From positions 1 to 64,000 of the IMG/VR virus record IMGVR_UViG_3300022822_000017: DNA of 64,000 nt. One strand, 5' to 3'. The DNA comes from a virus. Positions 1-6,534 of this stretch are shown piece after piece (position 1 is the first letter of the stretch; every line of letters starts with the position of its first letter). The position numbers and the translations under genes were made by a program. The notes under the pieces were generated by a model. That model ran no database searches. It saw only the letters and a list, made by a program, of their open reading frames with translations, and was not told the origin of the DNA.

Positions 1-95
1 TTCCATTTTAGGTCTTTGATAAGTTCTAATTGGTTTTCTGGTACAAGTGATAGCATATTAGCTATCACTGTTGTACATATTCTTCTACCTTTCAT
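1..95 (-). CDS. Partial gene, N-terminal end only
   Basis: The 5' end of a leftward gene runs off the left edge. The ATG lies at 95-93, one base after the TAG of the upstream gene (97-426), so the two are tightly linked in an operon. Only about 31 codons are visible, beginning MKGRRICTTVIANMLSL. This is too little to assign a family or function. It is accepted because frame and spacing fit the leftward run of small genes. Confidence 0.5.
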   Translation of the reverse strand, partial: MKGRRICTTVIANMLSLVPENQLELIKDLKW

Positions 96-96
96 G

Positions 97-426
97 CTAT
101 TGTTCTAAGTGTTCATTAGTTTCATGATTGGCTTGTTCCATCATGTCTGCTTCTGATTCAATGTCTTCCATAAACATCTCACTCCATTCTCCTGGAGTTG
201 TACTTGTAATTACAAACTCTCTTTGAGCTGCAGTGAAATTAGGAAATACATCCTGTACTTTCATGTTATTTTGAAAGTAATCACTGTATTGTTGAGGTGA
301 CATTACCACATAATATGGCTGTTTTGTAGAAGTACATTCTTTTATGAGCATCAGTGTATCTGCTTGCACACATAGTATTGGCTTCTTTGAATCAAATACT
401 TTCTTTAATGGTTCTATTATATTCAT
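97..426 (-). CDS. Hypothetical protein, 109 aa
   Basis: A 109-residue protein with an acidic C-terminal third rich in Glu and Met, and no membrane segment or signal peptide. The middle part contains a VMSPQQYSDYF stretch followed by polar helix-forming sequence. I do not recognise a family. It sits between the 66-residue gene at 439-639 and the partial gene at 1-95 with short gaps, so it is probably co-transcribed with them and with the HNH gene. In crAss-like phages the block opposite the structural genes normally carries replication and early functions, but nothing in this protein shows which. Confidence 0.65.
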   Translation of the reverse strand: MNIIEPLKKVFDSKKPILCVQADTLMLIKECTSTKQPYYVVMSPQQYSDYFQNNMKVQDVFPNFTAAQREFVITSTTPGEWSEMFMEDIESEADMMEQANHETNEHLEQ

Positions 427-438
427 AGCTTTAAGGTA

Positions 439-639
439 TTATGAGTCTTTGAAGAAATCCATTGGATGTTCTCCTGTTACTCTGGTTGATAATATTTTAG
501 TTCTTTGGATGTTGATAATACTATTAGATGTCTTTACTAATGTATTACCTCTATCAAGACTTATTTTCTTTTCAGATACATCTTCAAATACTTGAAGCAT
601 TTTATCTGTTAATTCAATGTAGTTCTTTGCTTTTGACAT
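439..639 (-). CDS. Hypothetical protein, 66 aa
   Basis: A small, Lys- and Glu-rich, probably helical protein (MSKAKNYIELTDKMLQVFED at the start). It overlaps the 3' end of the HNH gene (614-1147) by 26 bases, which suggests translational coupling. No family is recognised and no membrane segment is visible. A longer rightward reading frame lies opposite, but it has no neighbours in its direction and looks like a shadow. The leftward call rests on operon context and codon use. Confidence 0.55.
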   Translation of the reverse strand: MSKAKNYIELTDKMLQVFEDVSEKKISLDRGNTLVKTSNSIINIQRTKILSTRVTGEHPMDFFKDS

Positions 640-1147
640 GTCTATGTAGTTTAAGTGTTATTTTCTTTAGTTTATATAACTCATCAGGTAGTTCATCTAT
701 TTTTAATCTCATAATAGATGATATGTAAGATTTGGTAATCTTTTCTCTGCCTTTATCATTTCTTTCTTTCCTCTTTTCAATGAAAACATTGTTATGTTTG
801 TACTTATGATACTGCTCATTTGCTGTTTTTTCTGATGGTGCTCTATAGTAGAGGTTATCAAGGGAACAGTTAGCAGGATTATTATCCTTGTGAATTAATG
901 GTACATCTATGTCATAGATGTTAACTATTTTAAAGTGTTTTCCCATTAATTGCTTCATTAACTTCTCTTTCTTATTCACACATACTTTTAAAGTATTAGT
1001 GCCTTTATCTAAGTAGCCATATAATATTCTATCTCTTACAACAAGTGTTTTTGAAGGATGTATGTACCAATGTCTAATAACTACACCATCTTCTCTTATA
1101 GAATACTGTTTATTGGTGCCTAGTATGTATTTTGTTTGAAGTATCAT
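614..1147 (-). CDS. HNH-type homing endonuclease-like protein
   Basis: A 177-residue protein whose middle carries the sequence HKDNNPANCSLDNLYY, at about residues 95-111. This matches the H-x-D-x-N-x-x-N-x-x-x-x-N-L core of HNH_3-type nucleases common in phages. The first 90 residues form a compact region before the core; the C-terminal third is very basic (KYKHNNVFIEKRKERNDK) and is expected to hold DNA. Such genes are usually free-standing mobile endonucleases that cut an intron- or gene-less allele. None of the core genes visible here is obviously interrupted by an intron, so its target is unknown. Its start is preceded by about 640 bp of gene-free DNA. Confidence 0.7.
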   Translation of the reverse strand: MILQTKYILGTNKQYSIREDGVVIRHWYIHPSKTLVVRDRILYGYLDKGTNTLKVCVNKKEKLMKQLMGKHFKIVNIYDIDVPLIHKDNNPANCSLDNLYYRAPSEKTANEQYHKYKHNNVFIEKRKERNDKGREKITKSYISSIMRLKIDELPDELYKLKKITLKLHRHVKSKELH

Positions 1148-1785
1148 AGCTGTATTATTAAATTAGATTAAAAATAAATGTTAAATAATTAGGATGGTAA
1201 CTTGAGAATATGGAGATTTACACTATGCTAATCTCTGAAGCACTAGCCTTATTGTCCACCTAGGGTGTACAATTCTTTTGGAGAGTGTGAGAACCTTTAA
1301 TCCTTTTGCTCTACTTTTTGATACTTAAGTCACTGATATCTATGTAGATATGTGTGAAATGGTATATAAAAACACTAACCCTCATCTCCTTTAATGTTGG
1401 GAATAAAGTGTTTTTAGGGTATTACTGCATACTTTAATGGAGAATACTATTGGTTATTAAATGGGTATTAGTAATGTTTGGCTAATGGTTGACACAAATG
1501 TTGGTTTTCCTATTTGGCTATTGTATAAAATCATTTTGATTCTTTGGATGTGAAATAGGGGGTATAATTGTATAGGGTTACACTGTAACACACATATCTA
1601 CATGATTAACAGACAGTTATAACTGTATTATCCCTACCTATTCCCTCCAAAAAGTACATTATACTTCTCTCCCTTAAATATAAAGGTCAGCTTTCTCTAT
1701 TCATTGTCACTGGTTACTAAGTAGAGTTATAAAAATTAACTTATCTCTACAACAAGAGCATTACTAGAGTTACCTGACCATAATT
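1148..1785 (-). other. Gene-free structured region, possible noncoding RNA or long leader
   Basis: No reading frame longer than about 17 codons starts with ATG on the leftward strand here. The stretch begins just after a promoter-like element (1786-1806) pointing into it. It holds several inverted repeats: a 15-bp pair at 1342-1356 and 1589-1603, AAAAACACT facing AGTGTTTTT around 1370-1420, a near-perfect TTGTCCACC/GGTGTACAA hairpin around 1252-1272, GAGATT/AATCTC around 1210-1232, and the 14-bp palindrome ACAGTTATAACTGT at 1613-1626. It could be a noncoding RNA or a long 5' leader of the HNH gene. No tRNA was recognised. Confidence 0.4.
1342..1603. repeat. 15-bp inverted repeat pair flanking 232 bp
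   Basis: ATGTAGATATGTGTG at 1342-1356 is the exact reverse complement of the 15 bases at 1589-1603. The intervening sequence contains a second inverted pair built on AAAAACACT and AGTGTTTTT. In an RNA this would make a long-range stem enclosing at least one inner hairpin. No coding potential is seen between the arms. Confidence 0.6.
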
Positions 1786-1806
1786 AGTGAGGGTATTGCA
1801 ATGGGA
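1786..1806 (-). promoter_or_regulatory. Promoter-like element, copy A
   Basis: On the leftward strand this reads TCCCATTGCAATACCCTCACT. It matches copies B (2149-2169) and C (2495-2515), which lie 29-37 bases ahead of start codons. It follows immediately after the terminator of the 1864-2112 gene, so it is placed to start a new leftward transcript into 1785-1148. Which polymerase uses it cannot be told from sequence. Confidence 0.5.
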
Positions 1807-1811
1807 TACTT

Positions 1812-1849
1812 ATAAGAAAATGTAACAACTCTGCTTTGACACAGAGTTG
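1812..1849 (-). terminator. Intrinsic terminator of the 1864-2112 gene
   Basis: An 8-bp perfect stem (CAACTCTG at 1826-1833 with CAGAGTTG at 1842-1849) lies directly behind the stop codon of the leftward gene. On that strand it is followed by the T-rich run TTACATTTTCTTAT. This is the expected form of a factor-independent terminator. Confidence 0.65.
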
Positions 1850-1863
1850 ATACATTGCTATGA

Positions 1864-2112
1864 TTACATGCTGAAGATAACAGCAGCACCAGGCTTAACA
1901 TTGGTAAGACAAGCCTGAGAAAGGTCACCATCTTCAGGGATTAACATTTTGTATTCCTTGCTACCATCAATAGCAGCTTGGACTTTGTAGTTCTGACCAT
2001 TGTCAGCAGCTAAGAAGAGTTTACCAGTTTTTGGATTCTCCAATACATCCATTTTGGTTGCATTAACTTTAGCTTTAAATTCAGTTACAGTAAGAAATGT
2101 GATTTGTGACAT
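1864..2112 (-). CDS. Hypothetical protein, 82 aa, single-gene unit
   Basis: An 82-residue soluble protein beginning MSQITFLTVTEFKAKVNATK, with a central NPKTGKLFLAADNG segment that suggests a small beta-rich fold. The pattern resembles small hypothetical proteins of other Bacteroidota phages, but I know no assigned function. It stands alone: promoter-like copy B lies 37 bases ahead of the ATG and a clear terminator lies behind it. A dedicated unit next to the control region suggests early or strong expression. A nucleic-acid-binding or host-takeover role would be speculation. Confidence 0.75.
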   Translation of the reverse strand: MSQITFLTVTEFKAKVNATKMDVLENPKTGKLFLAADNGQNYKVQAAIDGSKEYKMLIPEDGDLSQACLTNVKPGAAVIFSM

Positions 2113-2148
2113 AATATATGTTTATTTAAGGCAGAATTGCCAGTACTA

Positions 2149-2169
2149 AGTTAGGGTATTGAAATGGGT
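2149..2169 (-). promoter_or_regulatory. Promoter-like element, copy B
   Basis: On the leftward strand this reads ACCCATTTCAATACCCTAACT. It shares most positions with copies A and C and ends 37 bases before the ATG at 2112. It begins immediately after the T-run of the terminator of the 2212-2466 gene. Confidence 0.6.
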
Positions 2170-2210
2170 TATTTTAAAAACAAAGATGATCCCTGTTATG
2201 GGACCATCTT
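2170..2210 (-). terminator. Intrinsic terminator of the 2212-2466 gene
   Basis: On the leftward strand an 11-bp stem (arms 2200-2210 and 2183-2193, one G-U pair, loop of six) sits just after the stop codon. It is followed by TTGTTTTTAAAAT. The stem and U-tract make this a convincing leftward terminator. Confidence 0.7.
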
Positions 2211-2211
2211 G

Positions 2212-2466
2212 TTAGATAATGTACACTGTATAATGAGTGCTTATTTTCTCTATAGCTTGTAACAGCTCAGTGCTATATCCTAATGTGTCTTCTGAGTGAG
2301 AGAATAATAAGGTATTTCCCACTATTTCTAGGTGACCCATATCAGTCATAATACTCATAGCTTGTGCCATAGATACTACATCAGTAGATGAGGTATATAT
2401 AATGACACATAATAATGTTAATGAGATGATAAATATTGTACATGCAATTGCTCTTCTGATAGTCAT
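2212..2466 (-). CDS. Small membrane-anchored protein, 84 aa
   Basis: The N-terminus has a basic start (MTIRRAIA) and a single hydrophobic segment at about residues 8-26 (CTIFIISLTLLCVIIYTSS), so it is either an anchor or an uncleaved signal. The remaining 55 residues are soluble, with several Met and Glu residues. It is the first leftward gene beside the control region and has its own promoter-like element (copy C, 29 bases ahead of the ATG) and terminator. No family is recognised. A small early membrane protein could act in superinfection exclusion or host membrane takeover, but that is inference from position only. Confidence 0.7.
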   Translation of the reverse strand: MTIRRAIACTIFIISLTLLCVIIYTSSTDVVSMAQAMSIMTDMGHLEIVGNTLLFSHSEDTLGYSTELLQAIEKISTHYTVYII

Positions 2467-2494
2467 AGTTTTAGATTTAGATTGTTCAGTAATG

Positions 2495-2515
2495 AGTTAG
2501 GGTTTTGAAATAGGA
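2495..2515 (-). promoter_or_regulatory. Promoter-like element, copy C
   Basis: On the leftward strand this reads TCCTATTTCAAAACCCTAACT, ending 29 bases before the ATG at 2466. It differs from copy B at only a few positions and starts the leftmost divergent transcript. Confidence 0.55.
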
Positions 2516-2554
2516 ACTGTAGATAGTAGATAGCATGACAGTGCTCTCTTTCTT

Positions 2555-2570
2555 TACATCACATGATGTA
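2555..2570. repeat. 16-bp perfect inverted repeat
   Basis: TACATCA and TGATGTA are separated by CA. The right arm runs into the tandem repeat at 2566-2593. The size and symmetry suit a dimeric regulator site. Confidence 0.5.
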
Positions 2571-2593
2571 GATGATAAGATGTAGATGATAAC
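2566..2593. repeat. Tandem 14-bp repeat, two copies
   Basis: ATGTAGATGATAAG (2566-2579) is followed directly by ATGTAGATGATAAC (2580-2593). A shorter copy, TAGATGATAAC, recurs at 2643-2653. This iteron-like spacing near the divergent junction could bind a replication or regulatory protein. Confidence 0.55.
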
Positions 2594-2787
2594 ATAACAT
2601 CATAGTTAAGTAACAACATAGATACATAGTTAGATAGAGAGTTAGATGATAACAAAAGGTTAGGGTACATAATTATTTATTACTGCCAGGAAAAACTTTC
2701 CATTTCCACAAAGGCTAGGGGGAGTTTCCCTTTTTGGAAAGTGAGTGGGTCATGTTTCAAGGAGGGTTACACATTTCAAATATCTCC

Positions 2788-2822
2788 ACATTTTATTTTT
2801 TTAAAAAATTTTTAAAATGTGA
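2788..2822. repeat. AT-rich 35-bp inverted repeat
   Basis: The arms CACATTTTA (2788-2796) and TAAAATGTG (2814-2822) pair perfectly around a core of only A and T. It could be an easily melted element or an RNA hairpin readable in both directions. Confidence 0.5.
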
Positions 2823-2895
2823 CAAAATCCCCTATTAAAATTTGACCCTCAACAAATCACTATGTGACATATTCCCTATTAATTTTAACATCTTT

Positions 2896-2930
2896 TGTGA
2901 TACTTCCTTTCTCTTTTACCAAGTATCACA
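2896..2930. repeat. 10-bp inverted repeat with 15-base loop
   Basis: TGTGATACTT at 2896-2905 pairs exactly with AAGTATCACA at 2921-2930. No T-run follows on either strand, so an operator or structural role is more likely than a terminator. Confidence 0.5.
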
Positions 2931-2987
2931 GAAAGTGTTAAATTATTCCTTACCTTTGGTATTCATAAATATTTGAATTAGTAAGTT

Positions 2988-3015
2988 CCTACCATTTTTG
3001 GTAGGTTTTACTTTT
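2988..3015 (+). terminator. Rightward intrinsic terminator in the control region
   Basis: CCTACCA and TGGTAGG form a 7-bp stem with a TTTT loop, followed by TTTTACTTTT. It points rightward although no rightward gene precedes it. It may therefore shield the late operon from read-through, or end a short transcript made inside the control region. Confidence 0.55.
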
Positions 3016-3093
3016 CACAACCACTCCACAACTACCTTACTATGTGTCTATAATTAAATTCATTTTAATATGAATAAAGTTAAATATTTTGTT

Positions 3094-3101
3094 TAACTTT
3101 G
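3094..3101 (+). promoter_or_regulatory. Bacteroidota-like -7 box TAACTTTG
   Basis: TAACTTTG matches the TAnnTTTG -7 element known for Bacteroidota promoters. No clear -33 TTTG lies at the usual distance. The first ATG follows only 4 bases later, so the transcript would have almost no leader. The same box and spacing recur at 31042-31049. Confidence 0.45.
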
Positions 3102-3105
3102 AAGT

Positions 3106-3216
3106 ATGGAACAACATAAGTCAAATGAATGCACACCTAAGAGGAGGTTGTATTCCCCAAATTATTTATTCTCAATACAAAGCACATCAGTGTTTTCAAC
3201 TCCTGCTTCATTATGA
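3106..3216 (+). CDS. Short leader reading frame, 36 aa
   Basis: A 36-codon frame (MEQHKSNECTPKRRLYS at the start) begins 4 bases after the TAACTTTG box. It ends with an ATGA overlap onto the next gene's start at 3213. Overlap coupling is used repeatedly in this operon (for example 54707-54710), which supports real translation. It has no recognisable family and could equally be a leader peptide or a chance frame. Confidence 0.35.
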   Translation: MEQHKSNECTPKRRLYSPNYLFSIQSTSVFSTPASL

Positions 3217-3449
3217 CAGTAGAAGAAAAAGTACTGCCCTATATGGAATGGGCACATAAGCTTAGGGTACTAGACCTCAAGCTTGGAATGGAGAAAGCTA
3301 GGGTAAAGGAAAAGATGGAAATCTTGTCTACCAAAGCTAGGAGAAAAGGTATCACAGCACCTATAGTTTTATCTATCCCTAGTTTAGTAGAGGAATTGGA
3401 AGTACAACTTTCAGCTCACTTAGAATTAATTAAGTTCAATGAAAAGTAA
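3213..3449 (+). CDS. Hypothetical protein, 78 aa, helical
   Basis: A 78-residue, Lys/Glu-rich, mostly helical protein that heads the rightward late block. It opens MTVEEKVLPYMEWAHKLRVL and ends in an amphipathic helix. Its 3' end overlaps the next gene (3439) by 11 bases, so the two are likely translated together. No family is recognised. Confidence 0.65.
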   Translation: MTVEEKVLPYMEWAHKLRVLDLKLGMEKARVKEKMEILSTKARRKGITAPIVLSIPSLVEELEVQLSAHLELIKFNEK

Positions 3450-3906
3450 ACTAAGCCAAGAGAATGTAAACCAAATGCTAAAGCAGTGGGGAGAAACAAA
3501 GCTTGGTACAGGTTTATGGGTTAAAGACCCTAATATGTATGAAATACAATTAAAAGGAAATAAAATGACAGAGGAAAGATTTGAGGAAATAGTAGAAGAC
3601 ACTCTTGCACAAATAAAGGAGACTATACTTGTCAAGGGTAAAGAATACAGAAGGAATAAAGACCCTTTTCATAACTTTAATCAGGGAGCAAAGCTAACTG
3701 GTAACACTAAGTATGAAGTATTGGATGGTTTTAAACTTAAGCATGATATATCTATACAGGATATTGTCAATGATTACAAGAAGATGACACCTTCTAGTGA
3801 GAGTATTATTAATGAGAAGATGAATGATATTTTGATCTACACTATAGTTAAGAAAGCTATGATGATAGAGGACACTATATCATTCCATAAGGTAACAAGA
3901 AAGTAA
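3439..3906 (+). CDS. MazG-like or nucleotide-modification-associated helical protein
   Basis: This 155-residue protein contains, from about residue 50, a helix ETILVKGKEYRRNKDPFHNF, then KLKHDISIQDIV and EKMNDILIYTIVKKAMMIED. The order (K-x-x-E-Y, N-F, K-H, E-K-x-x-D-I-x-x-Y) matches phage proteins of the all-helical MazG/Nmad type, which act on nucleotides or accompany base modification. I cannot name the exact family. A catalytic metal site would use the Glu and Asp residues named here. Its place at the head of the late block, far from replication genes, is unusual for a nucleotide-pool enzyme. The first 50 residues have no recognised match. Confidence 0.55.
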   Translation: MKSKLSQENVNQMLKQWGETKLGTGLWVKDPNMYEIQLKGNKMTEERFEEIVEDTLAQIKETILVKGKEYRRNKDPFHNFNQGAKLTGNTKYEVLDGFKLKHDISIQDIVNDYKKMTPSSESIINEKMNDILIYTIVKKAMMIEDTISFHKVTRK

Positions 3907-3926
3907 CAGTATAAAAGAAAACAAGG

Positions 3927-4280
3927 ATGAATACATTAAAGAAAAAACTAACATTACCCAAGAGTGAGTACTACACAAAGCATTTATCAATAGTGAATGT
4001 GTTTTTACCAGTTAAGATGACACCTAAAGAGATTGAGGTTTTGTCTGCATTTATGTCTTTAGAGGGAGACATTGCAGAGCAAAGATTTGGTACCTCAGCC
4101 AGGAAGATTGTCATGGATGAAATGAATATTAAGCCTGGAGGATTAGGTAACTATTTTAAGAGTCTTAAAGAGAAAGGCTTTTTGACAGATGACGCACAGA
4201 ATAAGTTTAAGATATACACTATGTTGTATCCAGACCCAACTGTTCAAAACTATATGTTTCAATTACAAAAACAAGTATAA
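3927..4280 (+). CDS. Winged-helix-like DNA-binding protein
   Basis: A 117-residue protein with MTPKEIEVLSAFMSL at about residues 31-45 followed by KPGGLGNYFKSLKEKGFL, the arrangement of a helix-turn-helix with a recognition helix and wing. Similar small proteins occur in many Bacteroidota phages. The likely role is DNA binding, either regulating the late block or assisting packaging. No ligand domain is present. It is followed with no gap by the GTG-started gene at 4281. Confidence 0.55.
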   Translation: MNTLKKKLTLPKSEYYTKHLSIVNVFLPVKMTPKEIEVLSAFMSLEGDIAEQRFGTSARKIVMDEMNIKPGGLGNYFKSLKEKGFLTDDAQNKFKIYTMLYPDPTVQNYMFQLQKQV

Positions 4281-4682
4281 GTGTCTAGAGTTATATTTAC
4301 AGAAGAATTGATCTCTTCTTTTTATGAGAAGATATCCAAGGAGTACCCTGACCTGCCACCTGCTACTATTGATAAGATATGCAGGGCAGAGTTTAGGATG
4401 ATGAAAGATTCTATGACTTCTGGTAAGTTGGAAGATTTCAGACTGCAGTATTTGTTTAAGTTGACAGTCTCTCCACAAAGAGTTATGAAGCAGTTGACTT
4501 ACATGCACAAGAATAAGGATATTATAAATGAGAGGTCTTTCAATCATTATCATAAGATATTGTTAGACCATATTAAAAATAACAAACTAAAGTTCAAGAA
4601 ATATGAAGAAAGAATCACAAAATACACAGGGTACACAAGGGGACAAATTGATAAAGGAGAATATGTTAGTGATGGACATTAA
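4281..4682 (+). CDS. Hypothetical basic protein, 133 aa
   Basis: A GTG start directly abuts the upstream stop. The protein is helical and basic, with a segment SGKLEDFRLQYLFKLTVSPQ at about residues 51-70. This resembles a motif of conserved crAss-like phage proteins in which an IRLxYLGxF-type strand is followed by helices, sometimes compared with IHF-like proteins. I treat that as a loose resemblance only. The C-terminus (KKYEERITKYTGYTRGQIDKG) is strongly basic and may bind nucleic acid. The gene overlaps the next one by about 20 bases. Confidence 0.55.
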   Translation: MSRVIFTEELISSFYEKISKEYPDLPPATIDKICRAEFRMMKDSMTSGKLEDFRLQYLFKLTVSPQRVMKQLTYMHKNKDIINERSFNHYHKILLDHIKNNKLKFKKYEERITKYTGYTRGQIDKGEYVSDGH

Positions 4683-5088
4683 TGCCATACCTATAGACCA
4701 TGGAATGGATTCAGAACAATGGGCAAGAATAATAAGGACAGACAATATATGTTTTTATGACTCTGTTAAGGGAGATAAGCCTACCTTTATGAATGTAGAT
4801 TCAAGCATAAAAGTGTTTGACGTACAAGATGAAATAGCAATGTCAGCATTAGAAGATATACTTAAAGGAAAAGATCCTGTAGAAGTAGTCACTGCTGCTA
4901 GCACTGTACTAGGTGAACAAGTACATTTTGATAATCATTTGACTGAAAGAGAGGTTGGGCAATTAGAAATAGACAATCCTTTGAGTAGTGAGAATGTTAC
5001 TAGAGTAGACACAGGCTTTACTTCAGAAGAGAATGAGTTCATGGATAGAACCATGAGTGGTATTAACTTAATAGATGACACAGAATGA
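4663..5088 (+). CDS. Hypothetical acidic protein, about 141 aa
   Basis: The frame is open upstream, but the start is best placed at ATG 4663 or ATG 4672. An AAAGGAGA at 4653-4660 lies 11 bases before the second of these, making MDINAIPIDHG the likelier N-terminus. The protein is acidic, without membrane segments, and ends ...SGINLIDDTE. It overlaps both neighbours. No family is recognised. Confidence 0.55.
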   Translation: MLVMDINAIPIDHGMDSEQWARIIRTDNICFYDSVKGDKPTFMNVDSSIKVFDVQDEIAMSALEDILKGKDPVEVVTAASTVLGEQVHFDNHLTEREVGQLEIDNPLSSENVTRVDTGFTSEENEFMDRTMSGINLIDDTE

Positions 5089-5219
5089 TAGAAGTATATT
5101 ATGACCCTATATTAGGGTGTACAGGTTTCAAGTTTAGCAAACCTTTAGGGGGACACAAAAGTCAAAGAGAAAAAGACAATGACCCTATTAACATTAATAA
5201 AAGGAGGAAAAATGAATAG
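5085..5219 (+). CDS. Small protein, 44 aa
   Basis: A 44-codon frame (MIEVYYDPILGCTGFKFSKP at the start, basic C-terminus) begins with an ATGA overlap on the upstream stop. It ends 8 bases inside the next gene. The nested overlaps at both ends fit the operon's style and support translation. There is no known family. Confidence 0.45.
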   Translation: MIEVYYDPILGCTGFKFSKPLGGHKSQREKDNDPININKRRKNE

Positions 5220-5427
5220 TATATACTTATTAGGAGTAGAAGGTAGTAAGAGTTTTGACCTTATAAGACAAGAACAGTCTTACTTAATGAAACTAGAAAT
5301 TTCTGAAGATGTACGTAATTGGTTACTTATGCATGATGTAGAAGTACAATCAAATGGTTCAAGAGTGTTTATCTGTAACAAAGTAAGGTATGTAGATTTA
5401 GGATTAAAAATACAAAAAGATGAATAA
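5212..5427 (+). CDS. Hypothetical protein, 71 aa
   Basis: An earlier in-frame ATG exists at 5179, but the ATG at 5212 has AAGGAGG at 5201-5207, one of the few strong Shine-Dalgarno sequences in the window, so I place the start there (MNSIYLLGVEGSKSF). It is a small soluble protein of alternating strands and helices. It ends 8 bases inside the next gene. Function is unknown. Confidence 0.6.
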   Translation: MNSIYLLGVEGSKSFDLIRQEQSYLMKLEISEDVRNWLLMHDVEVQSNGSRVFICNKVRYVDLGLKIQKDE

Positions 5428-5845
5428 GTACTACAAACCAACAGAAGAAGAATTTGTTGAAGATTTAGAGTGTGAGTTGTATGATGAGGAGTTTAACTCA
5501 TGGACTCCAGTGTTATTAGACAGGAATGCTGCTAGTGCTTTTCTTCCATTGTGGCAAGCTGGGGACATTAGGGTTAAGTATTTAAACACTACTGATTTTA
5601 ATAAAGTAGGATACACTTTAAAGTTAAGTAAGGTAGGTACAGAGACTGTAATAGTTGACATTGCTCCTGATGGTAAAGAAACAAGTGAAGAGAGAGATGT
5701 GTATGACACAGAGAACTTAACTATCTTACATAAAAATGTGGAGGTAGGGTATTTCTATCCACAGAAACCTGTAGATAACATTAAAATGGATGGTAAACAC
5801 TACAGTGTGAAGAACATAACAGAGTTAAGAAAATTATTAATATGA
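5420..5845 (+). CDS. Conserved Bacteroidota-phage hypothetical protein, 141 aa
   Basis: It opens MNKYYKPTEEEFVEDLECEL, an opening pattern shared by a family of short proteins in Bacteroidota phages. A Trp-containing acidic segment (EEFNSWTPVLLD) and a beta-rich middle follow. These proteins have no assigned role that I know. The gene overlaps both neighbours by a few bases and is part of the rightward operon leading to terminase. Confidence 0.6.
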   Translation: MNKYYKPTEEEFVEDLECELYDEEFNSWTPVLLDRNAASAFLPLWQAGDIRVKYLNTTDFNKVGYTLKLSKVGTETVIVDIAPDGKETSEERDVYDTENLTILHKNVEVGYFYPQKPVDNIKMDGKHYSVKNITELRKLLI

Positions 5846-6228
5846 AAGCAAAAATAAATTTATTAAATATAAAGTCTTACCTTGTAGGCAATTTTAGATA
5901 TGCCATTTATGAGAATAGATGGAGCTTTCTTATAAGGAGACATATATTGGAGCAGATATATTGGAGAATTGAAGTTATGGACTATGTTTGTTACAAGGAA
6001 GGCAGTTGTATAATGTGTGGATGTACCACCACTGCTTTACAAATGTCAAACAAAGCTTGTGAAAAACCTTGTTATCCTACTATGTTAAGTAAAGATAATT
6101 GGAATACATTCAGAAGTGGAGGTTTGATTAAGGATATAAGACTACAGGTAATTTGGAAGATGGTTAATAAAAAACCTGAAGTAGTGTACAGTAGTAATGA
6201 ATTAATAAAAATAACTCACAGACTTTAA
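5842..6228 (+). CDS. Cysteine-rich conserved phage protein, 128 aa
   Basis: The central part (about residues 53-79) holds CIMCGCTTTALQMSNKACEK followed by PCYP, giving five clustered cysteines that could bind zinc. The N-terminal half contains aromatic and basic helices (YAIYENRWSFLIRRHILEQI). Similar Cys-rich proteins occur ahead of the packaging genes in other Bacteroidota phages. It may act in packaging or assembly, but that is inference from position. It starts with an ATGA overlap on the upstream gene. Confidence 0.6.
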   Translation: MKAKINLLNIKSYLVGNFRYAIYENRWSFLIRRHILEQIYWRIEVMDYVCYKEGSCIMCGCTTTALQMSNKACEKPCYPTMLSKDNWNTFRSGGLIKDIRLQVIWKMVNKKPEVVYSSNELIKITHRL

Positions 6229-6231
6229 TAT

Positions 6232-6534
6232 ATGAATTGGGAAGCAACACATATTGAGATAGATAAAGTAAAAGCAGGAGAGAAACACATAATGCTATTT
6301 AAAGCTGCTGGAAAAGTCCCAGAAGATTTTAAGATAGATAAGCTAGAAGTATCATGTGGTTGTACCACTCCTGAGTTTGATAAAGAACAAGGAACACTGT
6401 TAGTTACATTTAAAGCTGGAGCAGTGCCTAGACATTTACAAGAAGAAGGGAAGTATATAACAACTAAAAGAGTAATTTTGTCTTCTAATTATGGAGATAC
6501 TACTTTCACTTTTAGAGCAACAATTGTAAAGTAA
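6232..6534 (+). CDS. DUF1573-like beta-sandwich protein
   Basis: A 100-residue beta-rich protein with VSCGCTTPEFDKEQGTLLVT at about residues 40-59. This is the CGCT-centred signature of DUF1573, a family very common in Bacteroidota as periplasmic or surface Ig-like domains. No signal peptide is visible, so here it would be cytoplasmic or virion-borne. It ends with a one-base overlap onto the next gene. A role in the virion or in packaging is possible; nothing decides it. Confidence 0.6.
   Translation: MNWEATHIEIDKVKAGEKHIMLFKAAGKVPEDFKIDKLEVSCGCTTPEFDKEQGTLLVTFKAGAVPRHLQEEGKYITTKRVILSSNYGDTTFTFRATIVK

Larger units (their letters stand above)
2467..3105. other. Divergent intergenic control region
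   Basis: This 639-bp gene-free stretch separates the leftward block from the rightward late block. It contains promoter-like copy C, a perfect inverted repeat, a 14-bp tandem repeat with a third partial copy, AT-rich and mixed inverted repeats, a rightward-oriented terminator and a Bacteroidota-like TAACTTTG promoter box. Divergent junctions of this kind are natural sites for regulation and for a replication origin. No origin-binding motif can be named from sequence alone. Confidence 0.6.

Noticed and set aside
1200-1320. Possible tRNA
   Set aside because: Hairpins are present, but no T-loop sequence, anticodon arm or acceptor pairing could be matched on either strand.
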